A stretch of 64,000 bases of DNA from Candidatus Colinaster equi (lineage in GTDB: Bacteria; Bacillota; Clostridia; Lachnospirales; Lachnospiraceae). Made by a program: the position numbers and the translations under genes. Positions 20,531 to 30,079 of the stretch are shown here, piece after piece (within the stretch, counting starts at the first letter, position 1; each line of letters begins with the position of its first letter). Location: assembly GCA_018064425.1 (NCBI GenBank), contig JAGHVF010000020.1:1-64000 (forward strand). The letters run 5' to 3'. The notes beneath the pieces were generated by a model, which ran no database searches, was not told the DNA's origin, and was given only the letters and a program-made list of their open reading frames with translations.

Positions 20531-21664
20531 CTATCTATTCTTATAGAACTGCTTTACTTTATCTATTATATATTCCGCATCACTATCCGACAGATTGTAA
20601 TACAATGGTAATCTGACAAGTCTGTCGGATTCTTTTGTTGTATATTCGTCTGTTCCGTTGAATCTGGCATACTTAATACCTGCCGGAGCTGTATGAAGCG
20701 GCACATAATGAAATACTGCCAGTACTCCCTGTTCCTTCAGATATGATATAAGCTCAGTTCTCTCTGCAAGATTCGCCGTCTTAATATAGAACATATGCGC
20801 ATTATGCTCGCAGTAATCCGGTACATATGGCAATTCCAACTGTTCTTTCGCTGCCAACTCTTTAAATGCATCTCTATATCTGTTATAGCTCTTCATTCTG
20901 TCAGCTGTTATCTCATCAGCAAGCTCCAACTGTGCCCACAGATATGCTGCATTCATATCACTCGGCAGATATGAAGAACCGTAATCCACCCATCTGTATT
21001 TATCAACCTGACCACGGAAAAACTTACTTCTGTCAGTTCCTTTTTCTCTGAATATTTCTGCAGCCTCTACATACTTATCATCTCTCATAAGTAACGCGCC
21101 ACCTTCTCCCATTGAGAAATTCTTGGTCTCATGAAAAGAAAAACATCCGAAATCCGCAATTGCTCCAAGTGCCTTCCCTTTGTAAGTAGACATTACTCCC
21201 TGAGCGGCATCTTCAATAACCAACAGATTATGTCGCTTTGCAATATCCATTATTACATCCATCTCGCAACCGACTCCTGCATAATGCACAGGTACAATTG
21301 CACGCGTTTTATCTGTAATTGCATCTTCAATCTTATTCTCATCAATATTCATGGTATCCGGTCTGATATCAACAAATACCGGTACCGCTCCACGCAATAC
21401 AAAAGCATCCGCTGTAGACACAAACGTATATGAAGGCATAATCACCTCATCTCCGGGCTTGATATCCGCAAGCAAGGCGGCAAGCTCGGTTGCGTGAGTA
21501 CACGATGTGGTAAGCAGTGCCTTATTGCAACTCGTCTTTTTCTCAATCCATTCATTACACTTCTTTGTAAACTGTCCGTCACCGCAGATTTTCTGTGCTT
21601 CCACAGCCTGCATAATGTACTTCATCTCATTGCCTGTATACGGCGGTACGTTAAAATTTATCAC
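20531..21664 (-). CDS. rffA: dTDP-4-amino-4,6-dideoxygalactose transaminase-like DegT/DnrJ/EryC1/StrS aminotransferase (RffA/WecE type)
   Basis: 377 aa; MINFNVPPYTGNEMKYIMQAV, TTSCTHATELAALLADIKPGDEVIMPSYTFVSTADAFVLRGA, RQ..KYRWVDYGSSYLPSDMNAAYLWAQLE. Confidence 0.88.
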   Translation of the reverse strand: MINFNVPPYTGNEMKYIMQAVEAQKICGDGQFTKKCNEWIEKKTSCNKALLTTSCTHATELAALLADIKPGDEVIMPSYTFVSTADAFVLRGAVPVFVDIRPDTMNIDENKIEDAITDKTRAIVPVHYAGVGCEMDVIMDIAKRHNLLVIEDAAQGVMSTYKGKALGAIADFGCFSFHETKNFSMGEGGALLMRDDKYVEAAEIFREKGTDRSKFFRGQVDKYRWVDYGSSYLPSDMNAAYLWAQLELADEITADRMKSYNRYRDAFKELAAKEQLELPYVPDYCEHNAHMFYIKTANLAERTELISYLKEQGVLAVFHYVPLHTAPAGIKYARFNGTDEYTTKESDRLVRLPLYYNLSDSDAEYIIDKVKQFYKNR

Positions 21665-21682
21665 TCCCTGTTCCTCGATTCC

Positions 21683-23482
21683 TTATTTTTCTGCATTAGG
21701 TCTATATACAATGTACTCATCATTTTCAAATATTTGTGACATGTGATTACATACAATATAATCCTGCAAAATATCCTGCTTTACAGCACCGTTTATTCCC
21801 GACGGTTCCGGCAGCTTGCGGATTATTATGACACTGTTGTCATATTCATCGCTCATGCCTAGTTTCAGTAACTGTTCATCAAATTCGTCCGTCGGATACG
21901 AATCCAAATCCGGCCACGTACTTGATATAGCAGGGCTCATTCTTAATATGTATGACAATCCGGGACAATCTCCCCAAAATACTGCACTTGTTACATCCGC
22001 AGGAATCGCTGCATACAATCCCTCAATTGATGCGGCATTATCTGCAGTAGTATATATTCCTTCCAAAGACGGCACGCCACTTACTTTAACATCTCTTAAT
22101 GTACCATCCATTCCGTCTCTGAATACGAACTGTGTATGAAAACCGGTTATCTGAATATATGTCACGGTGAATACAATTAGCAACATACTCATCCATGGAA
22201 AATTGCAGCCATATAACAAACCGTTCATTCTCATCTTATGCGCGCCCCTGTGTAACCAACCGCCTGTTACATATAATACAAACGGCATCACAAGGAACAT
22301 ATTGTTCAAATTCTGGCATGTAAAGTTGTTACTTCCAAGAGGTGTAACGATAAGTACAACCAATACAATAGTCGCCAACGTTTTTACCAAAATATTGTAA
22401 TCACGTCTGGCAAGTACCGTTATCGCACATATCCATGCAAGCAGAAGTATTATCATACCCCACTCAAACATGGCAGTGTAATCCTCGTAATATTTGAAGG
22501 TAAACATTCCTCTGCCCCAGAAAAATCGCAGCATCACGCCTACCACAAGAATATATACTCCTCTCTTAATCCATTTGAGTATACCTTCTTTGTTAAATGC
22601 CGCGAACATAAGCGTACCCATAAAGATGACCGCAGCAATAATTGCAATCCATTTAAAACTGCGCACATACGCTGACACAACAGATGTAATCATCGAAAAC
22701 GTAGTGTAAGTATCATCCGTTCCGGATATAGCGAACATCTCCGTAATCCTATCCGCAAATCCATCAATTCCAAATCTCGCAACAACAAGACAAAACGGAA
22801 CAAGAACACCGACGACATAGCCCAATATGCAATATCCGGTAGATTGAAGTGCAGCTGCCCCCGCCTTTGTATCTTTTGAAGTATATCTGATTTTCCAAAC
22901 GGCAGTCGCCCACACAGTTACAATAAGTAATGCCTGCGTAACATTCGGAATACGTACAAATACATTAAGTCCGAGTACAATTCCTGCCAATGCATACAAA
23001 TAATCCCGTTCATCTCTTATTGCCATATACAGCAAAACCGCACCGAGCGTAAACATAAGGTATGACATATAATTGTACAAAATGCCTGTCGGTATCCAAC
23101 AAAAAGCTATTGCCGCATATTCTCCGGCAAAAAGTATTGGTGCGGAAAAATCTTTCTTTAACGCGTAATAACAAATAAGTGCAATTGCAGAAACAACAAG
23201 TCCCATATATATGTTGGCACCAACCAGAGTATTACCCCCCGGCAATCTAACAAGTATCGAACCAATACCATTAGATAAATAAGTAGATACCAACCACATA
23301 CCCTGCAATTTATCAGGATACATATAATTACCCAAACTATATGTCGAATCCGACACATCGGCACCAACACACACTTTTACAAGCGGCCACAGCAAAAGTA
23401 CTAGCGGAAAAAGAACCTGCTCAAGCGGCCATGATATTCTCTTATATAATGTTTTAACTGTTACCGATATCTTGTCGTACAT
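21683..23482 (-). CDS. Polytopic membrane protein, GT-C-like
   Basis: 599 aa, repeated TM segments, N-terminal GADVSDSTYSLGNYMYPDKLQG. Confidence 0.6.
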   Translation of the reverse strand: MYDKISVTVKTLYKRISWPLEQVLFPLVLLLWPLVKVCVGADVSDSTYSLGNYMYPDKLQGMWLVSTYLSNGIGSILVRLPGGNTLVGANIYMGLVVSAIALICYYALKKDFSAPILFAGEYAAIAFCWIPTGILYNYMSYLMFTLGAVLLYMAIRDERDYLYALAGIVLGLNVFVRIPNVTQALLIVTVWATAVWKIRYTSKDTKAGAAALQSTGYCILGYVVGVLVPFCLVVARFGIDGFADRITEMFAISGTDDTYTTFSMITSVVSAYVRSFKWIAIIAAVIFMGTLMFAAFNKEGILKWIKRGVYILVVGVMLRFFWGRGMFTFKYYEDYTAMFEWGMIILLLAWICAITVLARRDYNILVKTLATIVLVVLIVTPLGSNNFTCQNLNNMFLVMPFVLYVTGGWLHRGAHKMRMNGLLYGCNFPWMSMLLIVFTVTYIQITGFHTQFVFRDGMDGTLRDVKVSGVPSLEGIYTTADNAASIEGLYAAIPADVTSAVFWGDCPGLSYILRMSPAISSTWPDLDSYPTDEFDEQLLKLGMSDEYDNSVIIIRKLPEPSGINGAVKQDILQDYIVCNHMSQIFENDEYIVYRPNAEK

Positions 23483-23564
23483 GTTTTCCTCTTATAATGC
23501 AAGTGCATTTGTCAGCGCACGAATAGTGCTTCAGCATATCAAATATATCAATATGACATCTGTG

Positions 23565-24632
23565 TCAGATTAATTCATTCTGCCTATGCAACTCAGGCGC
23601 TTCGTATTTATCCATAAAATCATCGCTTAAGAATATTTTCTCTTTAGCAAAATGTATGCTATCCACAACAGTAAATACAGATATTACTTTATCTACCTCA
23701 ATCCCCGGTATATCATTCATCACTTCCATAGGGAATCGTCCCTTAAGTACAATTGCCTGCGGAAATTCTTTTTCATAATCCAATATATCTCTCGGATGCG
23801 GCTTCATATATACAGTTGCGCCTTGTCCGTACTCTGCAATAATATCCTCAAATATCTGTTTGCGCACATCGAGCTCACATAACGGCTCAGTCAAAATAAG
23901 TATTGCCGGCTTATTCTTACCTGCTTCCTGCATCTGATTGAGCAATCCGGACACATCTTCCATAAAGACGCCCAACAGTACGAGTTTGTCTTCTTTTGAA
24001 ACATTATCAATAAGCTGCTGCCTGTTCACGCACACATAATGTAATGACTTATATTTCAATCTGCTGTCATCATTGATTTCCATATCAAGGCAATATTTGG
24101 AATAGCCGTTCTCAATAAATATCAATCCTTTTTTTGCCATCATGCACTTCAATTCAAAATGTCCTCTGTTGGACCATCTTGCGGAATCACTGTATACAAG
24201 AGTATCCAGACCATCTTCAAGTGCATGGTAATATATCTTCTTATAATTCAAATAATAGCCGATAGGATCCGAGTCGTTAAATACATATATATCTTTGTAC
24301 TGTGTAAAATCAACCGGAACATGCGGTTCCTGAAGCTTACCCAACAACCTTGTATAAACAATCCTCTGCAGCAGATTCAGAATAATATTTCCTCTGTCGG
24401 AATGGTACTTCATAACACGTTTGCTTGAGCTGTCTACTTGTTCATCAAAGAAAAGCACATCTTCAAACAGTCCCGATTCCCTCGCACGCAAATCAAGCGA
24501 TTCAAAATCGTTAGCCATAGTACTCAAAATAAGCGTCGCATTTCCTCTCTGCTTTGGCTCAAGATTCAGTTCCTTAACTACTGCAATATACACATGATAA
24601 TATGTATGGCATACATATATTCTGTCTTTCAT
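23565..24632 (-). CDS. GT52-like glycosyltransferase (sialyltransferase LsgB-type family)
   Basis: MKDRIYVCHTYYHVYIAVVKELN N-terminus characteristic of GT52; YMKPHPRDILDYEKEFP C-terminal motif. Confidence 0.7.
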   Translation of the reverse strand: MKDRIYVCHTYYHVYIAVVKELNLEPKQRGNATLILSTMANDFESLDLRARESGLFEDVLFFDEQVDSSSKRVMKYHSDRGNIILNLLQRIVYTRLLGKLQEPHVPVDFTQYKDIYVFNDSDPIGYYLNYKKIYYHALEDGLDTLVYSDSARWSNRGHFELKCMMAKKGLIFIENGYSKYCLDMEINDDSRLKYKSLHYVCVNRQQLIDNVSKEDKLVLLGVFMEDVSGLLNQMQEAGKNKPAILILTEPLCELDVRKQIFEDIIAEYGQGATVYMKPHPRDILDYEKEFPQAIVLKGRFPMEVMNDIPGIEVDKVISVFTVVDSIHFAKEKIFLSDDFMDKYEAPELHRQNELI

Positions 24633-24649
24633 ATTTTTTTCGAAGAGCA

Positions 24650-25957
24650 CTAGTCTCTCCACTCCCCAACCACTAATTTATGTTCAGTAAATTTCTTTGC
24701 AATACCAATCATCTCTGTTACCGGTACATGTGCAATATTGGCAATATCAATAAGATCATTGCGTCCGTCCGCGTATGACAGAAAATCGCGCGTTACCAAA
24801 ATTGCATCCCAGGCATCTTTTCTGCTGACTGTCGGATATAATCCGCGTTTTCCAAGCTGAGGCTCACATAATACCTGTACCTGATAATATGCATTATGCT
24901 CCAACGCATTAATAGCGTCAGTCATCACATCATATGCTCCTTCAAAGCCGGCCGGTGACACAAAATCCATATTATCGGCTGATGTATGATATTCCGGATA
25001 CTGATCAAATAACGTTCTGCAGAAACATACAAACGGAAGGTCTACTCCCGGAGAACAATACTGTCTCTCATCCGAACCTCTCTCAAGATATGAATACACC
25101 TTGGCATTCTCTCTATACTTAAGCAGATTCAGAATCACCTTATCCGCCAAAGTATCACCATATCTGGACTGCACTACCGAATAATCACCGTCATCGCCCA
25201 CACATGAAATATTGAAACCTGCAACAATGTGGCTCCTCATATAATCAAGATGTGAAGAAATATACGTTATGGAACCGATTGTCTCGGGAATATATATAAA
25301 TCTGTATGAATAATGTCTCTTCTCAAGACTCATAATATATCTTGCAAGGTTAACCGAAAGGGCCGGTCCCGAACATTCATTATTAGCCATCGACGGATGA
25401 CAAATATATGTGGAGATAAATACCTCTTTCTGGCTTTCTCCCGGAATAAGAATCTCACCATAAGTCAGATTACCGTCTATCAATTCGGAATCAATATACA
25501 TATGATACTTGCCGGGCTTAAGTGAACGCTTCATATTCTCAGACATACAGAACGCATATCTCTCACGATAATATGATGTCACATAAGGAATCAAATCGGG
25601 TTGCTCCTCCAGAGTCTCAATATGCTCAAGCAATTCATCCAGCTCAACCCATTCATCAACAGGAGTCGAATATCCCATCACATGCAGATTATTCTCCTTA
25701 AAATCAATTATGTGATTGCCGTTCTCATCTTCGATATATGCTTCGTTAATCACCCATTCCTTAGGAACCGTCCAGTCAAATACCTGTGTACCCGTAGGTA
25801 CATTATGTATCTGCATTGATATACCGGCTTCCTCTACATATTCTTTCAAAATATCGAGAGTTTGGCGTACTCCCTTGCCGGACAGACTTCTGCATATCGG
25901 AAACAAGCGTCCCGCAAGATTGTACATATCCTGTCCGATGTTCTCTTTATCTATCAT
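24650..25957 (-). CDS. DUF4910-type putative zinc peptidase (aminopeptidase-like)
   Basis: MIDKENIGQDMYNLAGRLFPICRSLSGKGVRQTLDIL..., STYICHPSMANNECSGPALSVNLARYI, YHTSADNMDF. Confidence 0.85.
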   Translation of the reverse strand: MIDKENIGQDMYNLAGRLFPICRSLSGKGVRQTLDILKEYVEEAGISMQIHNVPTGTQVFDWTVPKEWVINEAYIEDENGNHIIDFKENNLHVMGYSTPVDEWVELDELLEHIETLEEQPDLIPYVTSYYRERYAFCMSENMKRSLKPGKYHMYIDSELIDGNLTYGEILIPGESQKEVFISTYICHPSMANNECSGPALSVNLARYIMSLEKRHYSYRFIYIPETIGSITYISSHLDYMRSHIVAGFNISCVGDDGDYSVVQSRYGDTLADKVILNLLKYRENAKVYSYLERGSDERQYCSPGVDLPFVCFCRTLFDQYPEYHTSADNMDFVSPAGFEGAYDVMTDAINALEHNAYYQVQVLCEPQLGKRGLYPTVSRKDAWDAILVTRDFLSYADGRNDLIDIANIAHVPVTEMIGIAKKFTEHKLVVGEWRD

Positions 25958-27020
25958 TTTTACCCTTTCCAAACAGCATAATAAAAGCTGTGAATATTCC
26001 ATTCCTTACCAGGTCAACCAATACACCGATGGCAAAAACAACTATTACGCAAAGAATCATATGTATTATCTGCCACCATTGTCCGTTAGCATTCTCGATA
26101 CCGAGCCATGTCTGCCAACAGCCTCTTATCATCACATTTTCATGTAACAAATACACTCCAAAAGTACAGGCTGCAATTCTGTTAATTATCTTACCGCATC
26201 TGTATTCTCTCTCCGGAATATGAATGAACACATAAAACAAGCTCACGGCAGCCCACAATACGGTCACATAATTGTACGCATAAGTCATATCCATATAGTA
26301 TTCAAGATTATTCGTTGCACGTACTATCACGGCACACAACGCACAAATTCCCCATGTAACAAGGACGCCGGCAATATACATAACAAGCGATTTTTTCTTA
26401 TTCGAATATATACCGATTCCATATACTCTGATATATCCTGCCACTAAGAACAAGCAGATAAACCACAAAATATCATATCCGTATTTGTCCCACGGAATAA
26501 GATAAGGATTGATGGATTTTAATCCGCCAAACATTATAAGCAGCGCTACTATTACCGTTTGCAACTGTTTTTTCTCCAGATTCTTAACAGCAGCAACAAG
26601 TATCGGTGAGAGCAGATATAACATCACATACGATGTTGCAAACCAATAATGTTCTTCTTCTATTGGCAGTAATATTGTCAGTATATTGGTAAAATCAAGT
26701 GAACCTAAGTTAACCACCCCGACTGCTCCAAGACAAAGCGGAACAATCCACGAATAGAACAATACTTCTGCCACCAGACGTATCACCTTACCGATATTCC
26801 ATTTGGCATCTATCATAAAATAGCCGCTGATAAGTACATACACATTTACTGCCACATTACATGCCGCATACAGCAACCACCACAAGTGATTAACTATCCC
26901 CATGTCTTCAGACAGTTTGGGAATAGACATCCCCTTTGTCATATAATGCATGGCGATAATCATCATCATAGCCAATATTCTTAAGATTTCAAATTTCGTC
27001 TGTCTGGCTTTCATAAACAT
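25947..27020 (-). CDS. Acyltransferase family 3 (membrane O-acyltransferase)
   Basis: 357 aa; KFEILRILAMMMIIAMHYMTKG, NVYVLISGYFMI. Confidence 0.9.
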   Translation of the reverse strand: MFMKARQTKFEILRILAMMMIIAMHYMTKGMSIPKLSEDMGIVNHLWWLLYAACNVAVNVYVLISGYFMIDAKWNIGKVIRLVAEVLFYSWIVPLCLGAVGVVNLGSLDFTNILTILLPIEEEHYWFATSYVMLYLLSPILVAAVKNLEKKQLQTVIVALLIMFGGLKSINPYLIPWDKYGYDILWFICLFLVAGYIRVYGIGIYSNKKKSLVMYIAGVLVTWGICALCAVIVRATNNLEYYMDMTYAYNYVTVLWAAVSLFYVFIHIPEREYRCGKIINRIAACTFGVYLLHENVMIRGCWQTWLGIENANGQWWQIIHMILCVIVVFAIGVLVDLVRNGIFTAFIMLFGKGKNDR

Positions 27021-27044
27021 TCCTTTATTGGTCTCACGGTCTAT

Positions 27045-27500
27045 TTACTTATTTTTCGGTTTACGAAATACTATGAGCTTGCTGAGTACATAGTTGGTAA
27101 TAATTACCAGCACCTGTGCAAACAACTTCACAATCGTACCATCATCAATAAATGAAAGATGATATGACTGCGAATTGAAGCCGAATATATTACATCCGAC
27201 AATAATTATCACTTCTTCAAGACCGAGTGTTGCAAGTCTTGCCACCGTAAAACTGATGAATTCCTTGCAAAAATCAATAAGCGAACTTGATTTACTGCGG
27301 AAAACAAAAAACTTATTTGTAAAGAATGCAAAAATAACAACTATAATCCAGTCAATGATATTGGCAATCCATTCTATCCAGCCAAGCTTATTAACAAATA
27401 CCCAGAACAAAATCATACTGAGTACAAATGCTGCTACTCCCCAAAACAAATAATCAATTATTTCCTGAAACTTCTTATACAATGCAAATAACTTTTTCAT
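27045..27500 (-). CDS. GtrA family flippase-like protein
   Basis: 151 aa, four TM segments, FFTNKFFVFRSKS, LSKLIVFRKPKNK. Confidence 0.88.
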   Translation of the reverse strand: MKKLFALYKKFQEIIDYLFWGVAAFVLSMILFWVFVNKLGWIEWIANIIDWIIVVIFAFFTNKFFVFRSKSSSLIDFCKEFISFTVARLATLGLEEVIIIVGCNIFGFNSQSYHLSFIDDGTIVKLFAQVLVIITNYVLSKLIVFRKPKNK

Positions 27501-27526
27501 AATGATGCGTATCCGCTCGCTTTCCC

Positions 27527-29278
27527 TTATCTTTCTTTTGATATTTTGCCGTTCTCAACACGATATACCATATCGCACTTCTCTATCGTCTGAAGTCTGT
27601 GGGCAATAATAATCAATGTCTTTCTGCCTGCCAATACATTAATTGAATCCATAATGGCAGCTTCTGTCTCGCCATCCAGTGCAGATGTTGCCTCATCCAG
27701 TACAAGCACCTCCGGATCTTCATACAATGCTCTGGCAATACCTATTCTCTGTCGCTGACCACCGGATATTCTGATACCTCGTTCACCTATTTCGGTATCC
27801 AATCCTTCCGGCAGACTCTTTACAAATTCATCAAGTGCAGCTTCCTTTAAGACAGCCCAGACTCTGTTATCATCTATCTCATCATCTGCATATCCGAACG
27901 CAACATTGCGTCGTATTGTAGAATCAGTCATAAATATTGTCTGCGGAATATATCCGATATTCTTAAGCCATCCCGGATAATTGCTCATAATATCAACACC
28001 GTCAGCTGTTATCTTGCCGTTCTCAAGATGTAACAGGCCAAGCAACACATCAATAATTGTCGTTTTACCTGCGCCTGAAGCACCTACCACACCGACAGCA
28101 CTTCCGACCGGAATATCCATATTCGCATTATCAAAGATATACTTATCTGTATTGGGATATTTGTACACAATATCTGTAAGCTTAATCTCTTTGGTAACAG
28201 GAAGTTTTTCTACCTGCACATGACCCCTGTAAGCCTTCTCATCATAAACGACACTGTTGTCATGTATATCATCCTGCAGATGATCGCTTATGTTCCACAA
28301 AAACGGCTCCAAATAGCTTATTGATGTTGTATAATTGTTGATTCTGTTGGCACTGGGCATAAGTCTCATTGCCGCCAATCCGAATACGGCAATCTGCGGA
28401 AGCAGTTGCTCAACCGTAGCACCTCCCAATATTACAACAATCATATACAGCACAAGGCCGGCTATACAGATTGTCTCTATAAGAAGTCGCGGAGTGGAAT
28501 TGTACATGCTGTACTTCTGTACCGCATTAACATACCCTGCACCGCACTCGGCATACTCGTTTATAAAATGGCTCTCTTTATTGGCTACCTTTATTTCTTT
28601 AATACCTATTACAGACTCGTCAATAATCTTATACAGCCCCGAATAGTAATCTTGATTATCCTGACCTGCTTTATGCATAATCGGCTGAATAATCTTCTTA
28701 ATGACTATAAGCAAAATAAGCAATAATACTGTTATAGTAATAATCATTGCAGCATCAACCACAACAAGCACCGCAACAAGACATGCAAACACAACAATCT
28801 CACTGGTCAGCTGCAATATAGTAAGTATAAGTGCATACATATTATTTACATCAGATGTAATATTACGCTGTATGACGCTTGTGTCGGCATTCAGATAGTA
28901 TTCATACGGACGCTTCATAAAATTAATCATCATCTTACGAGATGTTGCAAACTGATTCGTATATACAAATCGTAGCTGTACCTTGGTCTGTATGAACAGG
29001 AACAGATTCTTAAGCACAAATGCCAAGATAAGTGCAGCCATAAAGAGCACCGCAAGTTGTTTGGTATCTGTCATGCCAAGTGCATCATATACATATCTGA
29101 AATACTTATTTTCCAAACATTTTACCGGATCAATAACCACCTGCAGCACCGGAATGGCTACAGAGATACTGAGTGATTCAAGTATTCCTCCGATTAGCAT
29201 AAGAAATACAATGAGTATCATTTTTCTCTTTTGCTTCTTATCAAGCAACAGGTTCAGTCTTTTTAATATCTTAATCAT
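27527..29278 (-). CDS. ABC transporter, fused permease/ATPase (PglK/MsbA-like flippase)
   Basis: VGVVGASGAGKTTIIDVLLGLL, RISGGQRQRIGIARALYEDPEVLVLDEATSALDG, IIAHRLQTI. Confidence 0.92.
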   Translation of the reverse strand: MIKILKRLNLLLDKKQKRKMILIVFLMLIGGILESLSISVAIPVLQVVIDPVKCLENKYFRYVYDALGMTDTKQLAVLFMAALILAFVLKNLFLFIQTKVQLRFVYTNQFATSRKMMINFMKRPYEYYLNADTSVIQRNITSDVNNMYALILTILQLTSEIVVFACLVAVLVVVDAAMIITITVLLLILLIVIKKIIQPIMHKAGQDNQDYYSGLYKIIDESVIGIKEIKVANKESHFINEYAECGAGYVNAVQKYSMYNSTPRLLIETICIAGLVLYMIVVILGGATVEQLLPQIAVFGLAAMRLMPSANRINNYTTSISYLEPFLWNISDHLQDDIHDNSVVYDEKAYRGHVQVEKLPVTKEIKLTDIVYKYPNTDKYIFDNANMDIPVGSAVGVVGASGAGKTTIIDVLLGLLHLENGKITADGVDIMSNYPGWLKNIGYIPQTIFMTDSTIRRNVAFGYADDEIDDNRVWAVLKEAALDEFVKSLPEGLDTEIGERGIRISGGQRQRIGIARALYEDPEVLVLDEATSALDGETEAAIMDSINVLAGRKTLIIIAHRLQTIEKCDMVYRVENGKISKER

Positions 29279-29282
29279 ATTG

Positions 29283-29990
29283 TTATGCCTTACAGCTTCC
29301 TCCGATTTCATTTAGCAGACGGTACTTAAGCTCTGCAAGTCTCCAGTCTGTCTCATTATCGATATCCTGCACTTCCATTTCATCAAGCACAATATATGTC
29401 ATATCATCATCCTGGTTTATCTTAGGATCGACAAATTTCTCAACATCATAAAAATAGAATTGACCGCAGTCGTGATATATCGGCTCCAAATCCTGGCTAC
29501 GTGTCAATCTGTATTGCGGCTCTCTGTAAGATACGCGTCCATCTTTTGAGATAACACCTCTCTGTGGCGGAAACGAAAACGGAACAACCGGCATAAGTTG
29601 CGCTGCACCGCTTGATTTGAGCTTCTCATATGCTTCCTTTAGTCTTTCGGCTGTTATAAACGGAGCGGTCGGATACAAACACACCATCGTATCAAACTCT
29701 TTGCCGAGCTTTTTATATTCAGCGAGTACCTCTGCAAGCACTTCGTCCGTTGTCGTATGATCATCGGCTGTAGCCGCACTTCGCATAAACGGCACACTTG
29801 CCCCTGCTTCTTTTGCAATCCGGGCTATCGTATCATCATCCGTAGACACCATTACTTCATCAAAAATGCCTGATTTCAAAGCAGCTTCGATAGAATAACA
29901 TATTATCGGTTTGCCACAAAAATCCTTTTTGTTTTTTCCCGGAATGCGCTTGCTTCCGCCTCTTGCTGTGATTATTGCAATATTTCGCAT
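29283..29990 (-). CDS. pseF: Acylneuraminate/pseudaminic-acid cytidylyltransferase
   Basis: MRNIAIITARGGSKRIPGKNKKDFCGKPIICYSIEAAL, VCLYPTAPFITAERLKEAY. Confidence 0.9.
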   Translation of the reverse strand: MRNIAIITARGGSKRIPGKNKKDFCGKPIICYSIEAALKSGIFDEVMVSTDDDTIARIAKEAGASVPFMRSAATADDHTTTDEVLAEVLAEYKKLGKEFDTMVCLYPTAPFITAERLKEAYEKLKSSGAAQLMPVVPFSFPPQRGVISKDGRVSYREPQYRLTRSQDLEPIYHDCGQFYFYDVEKFVDPKINQDDDMTYIVLDEMEVQDIDNETDWRLAELKYRLLNEIGGSCKA

Positions 29991-30024
29991 AGTATCCCAC
30001 TTTCTATAGTCCATAATCTTCTAT

Positions 30025-30054
30025 ATTTTACCACATTCACACACTTGAATGCAA
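30025..30054 (-). promoter_or_regulatory. Candidate sigma-70 promoter for pseF
   Basis: Minus strand TTGCAT (30049-30054), 18 nt, TAAAAT (30025-30030) preceded by TGG (extended -10). Confidence 0.5.
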
Positions 30055-30073
30055 TTTATAGATATGCGATAAT
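30045..30073 (+). promoter_or_regulatory. Candidate sigma-70 promoter for the divergent GT2 gene, 6 nt before its ATG
   Basis: TTGAAT (30045-30050), 17 nt, GATAAT (30068-30073), preceded by TGC (extended -10). Confidence 0.65.
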
Positions 30074-30079
30074 GCAAGC

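Noticed and set aside
23234-23240. C6 homopolymer in the membrane protein gene at 21683..23482
   Set aside because: Too short to argue for slipped-strand phase variation.
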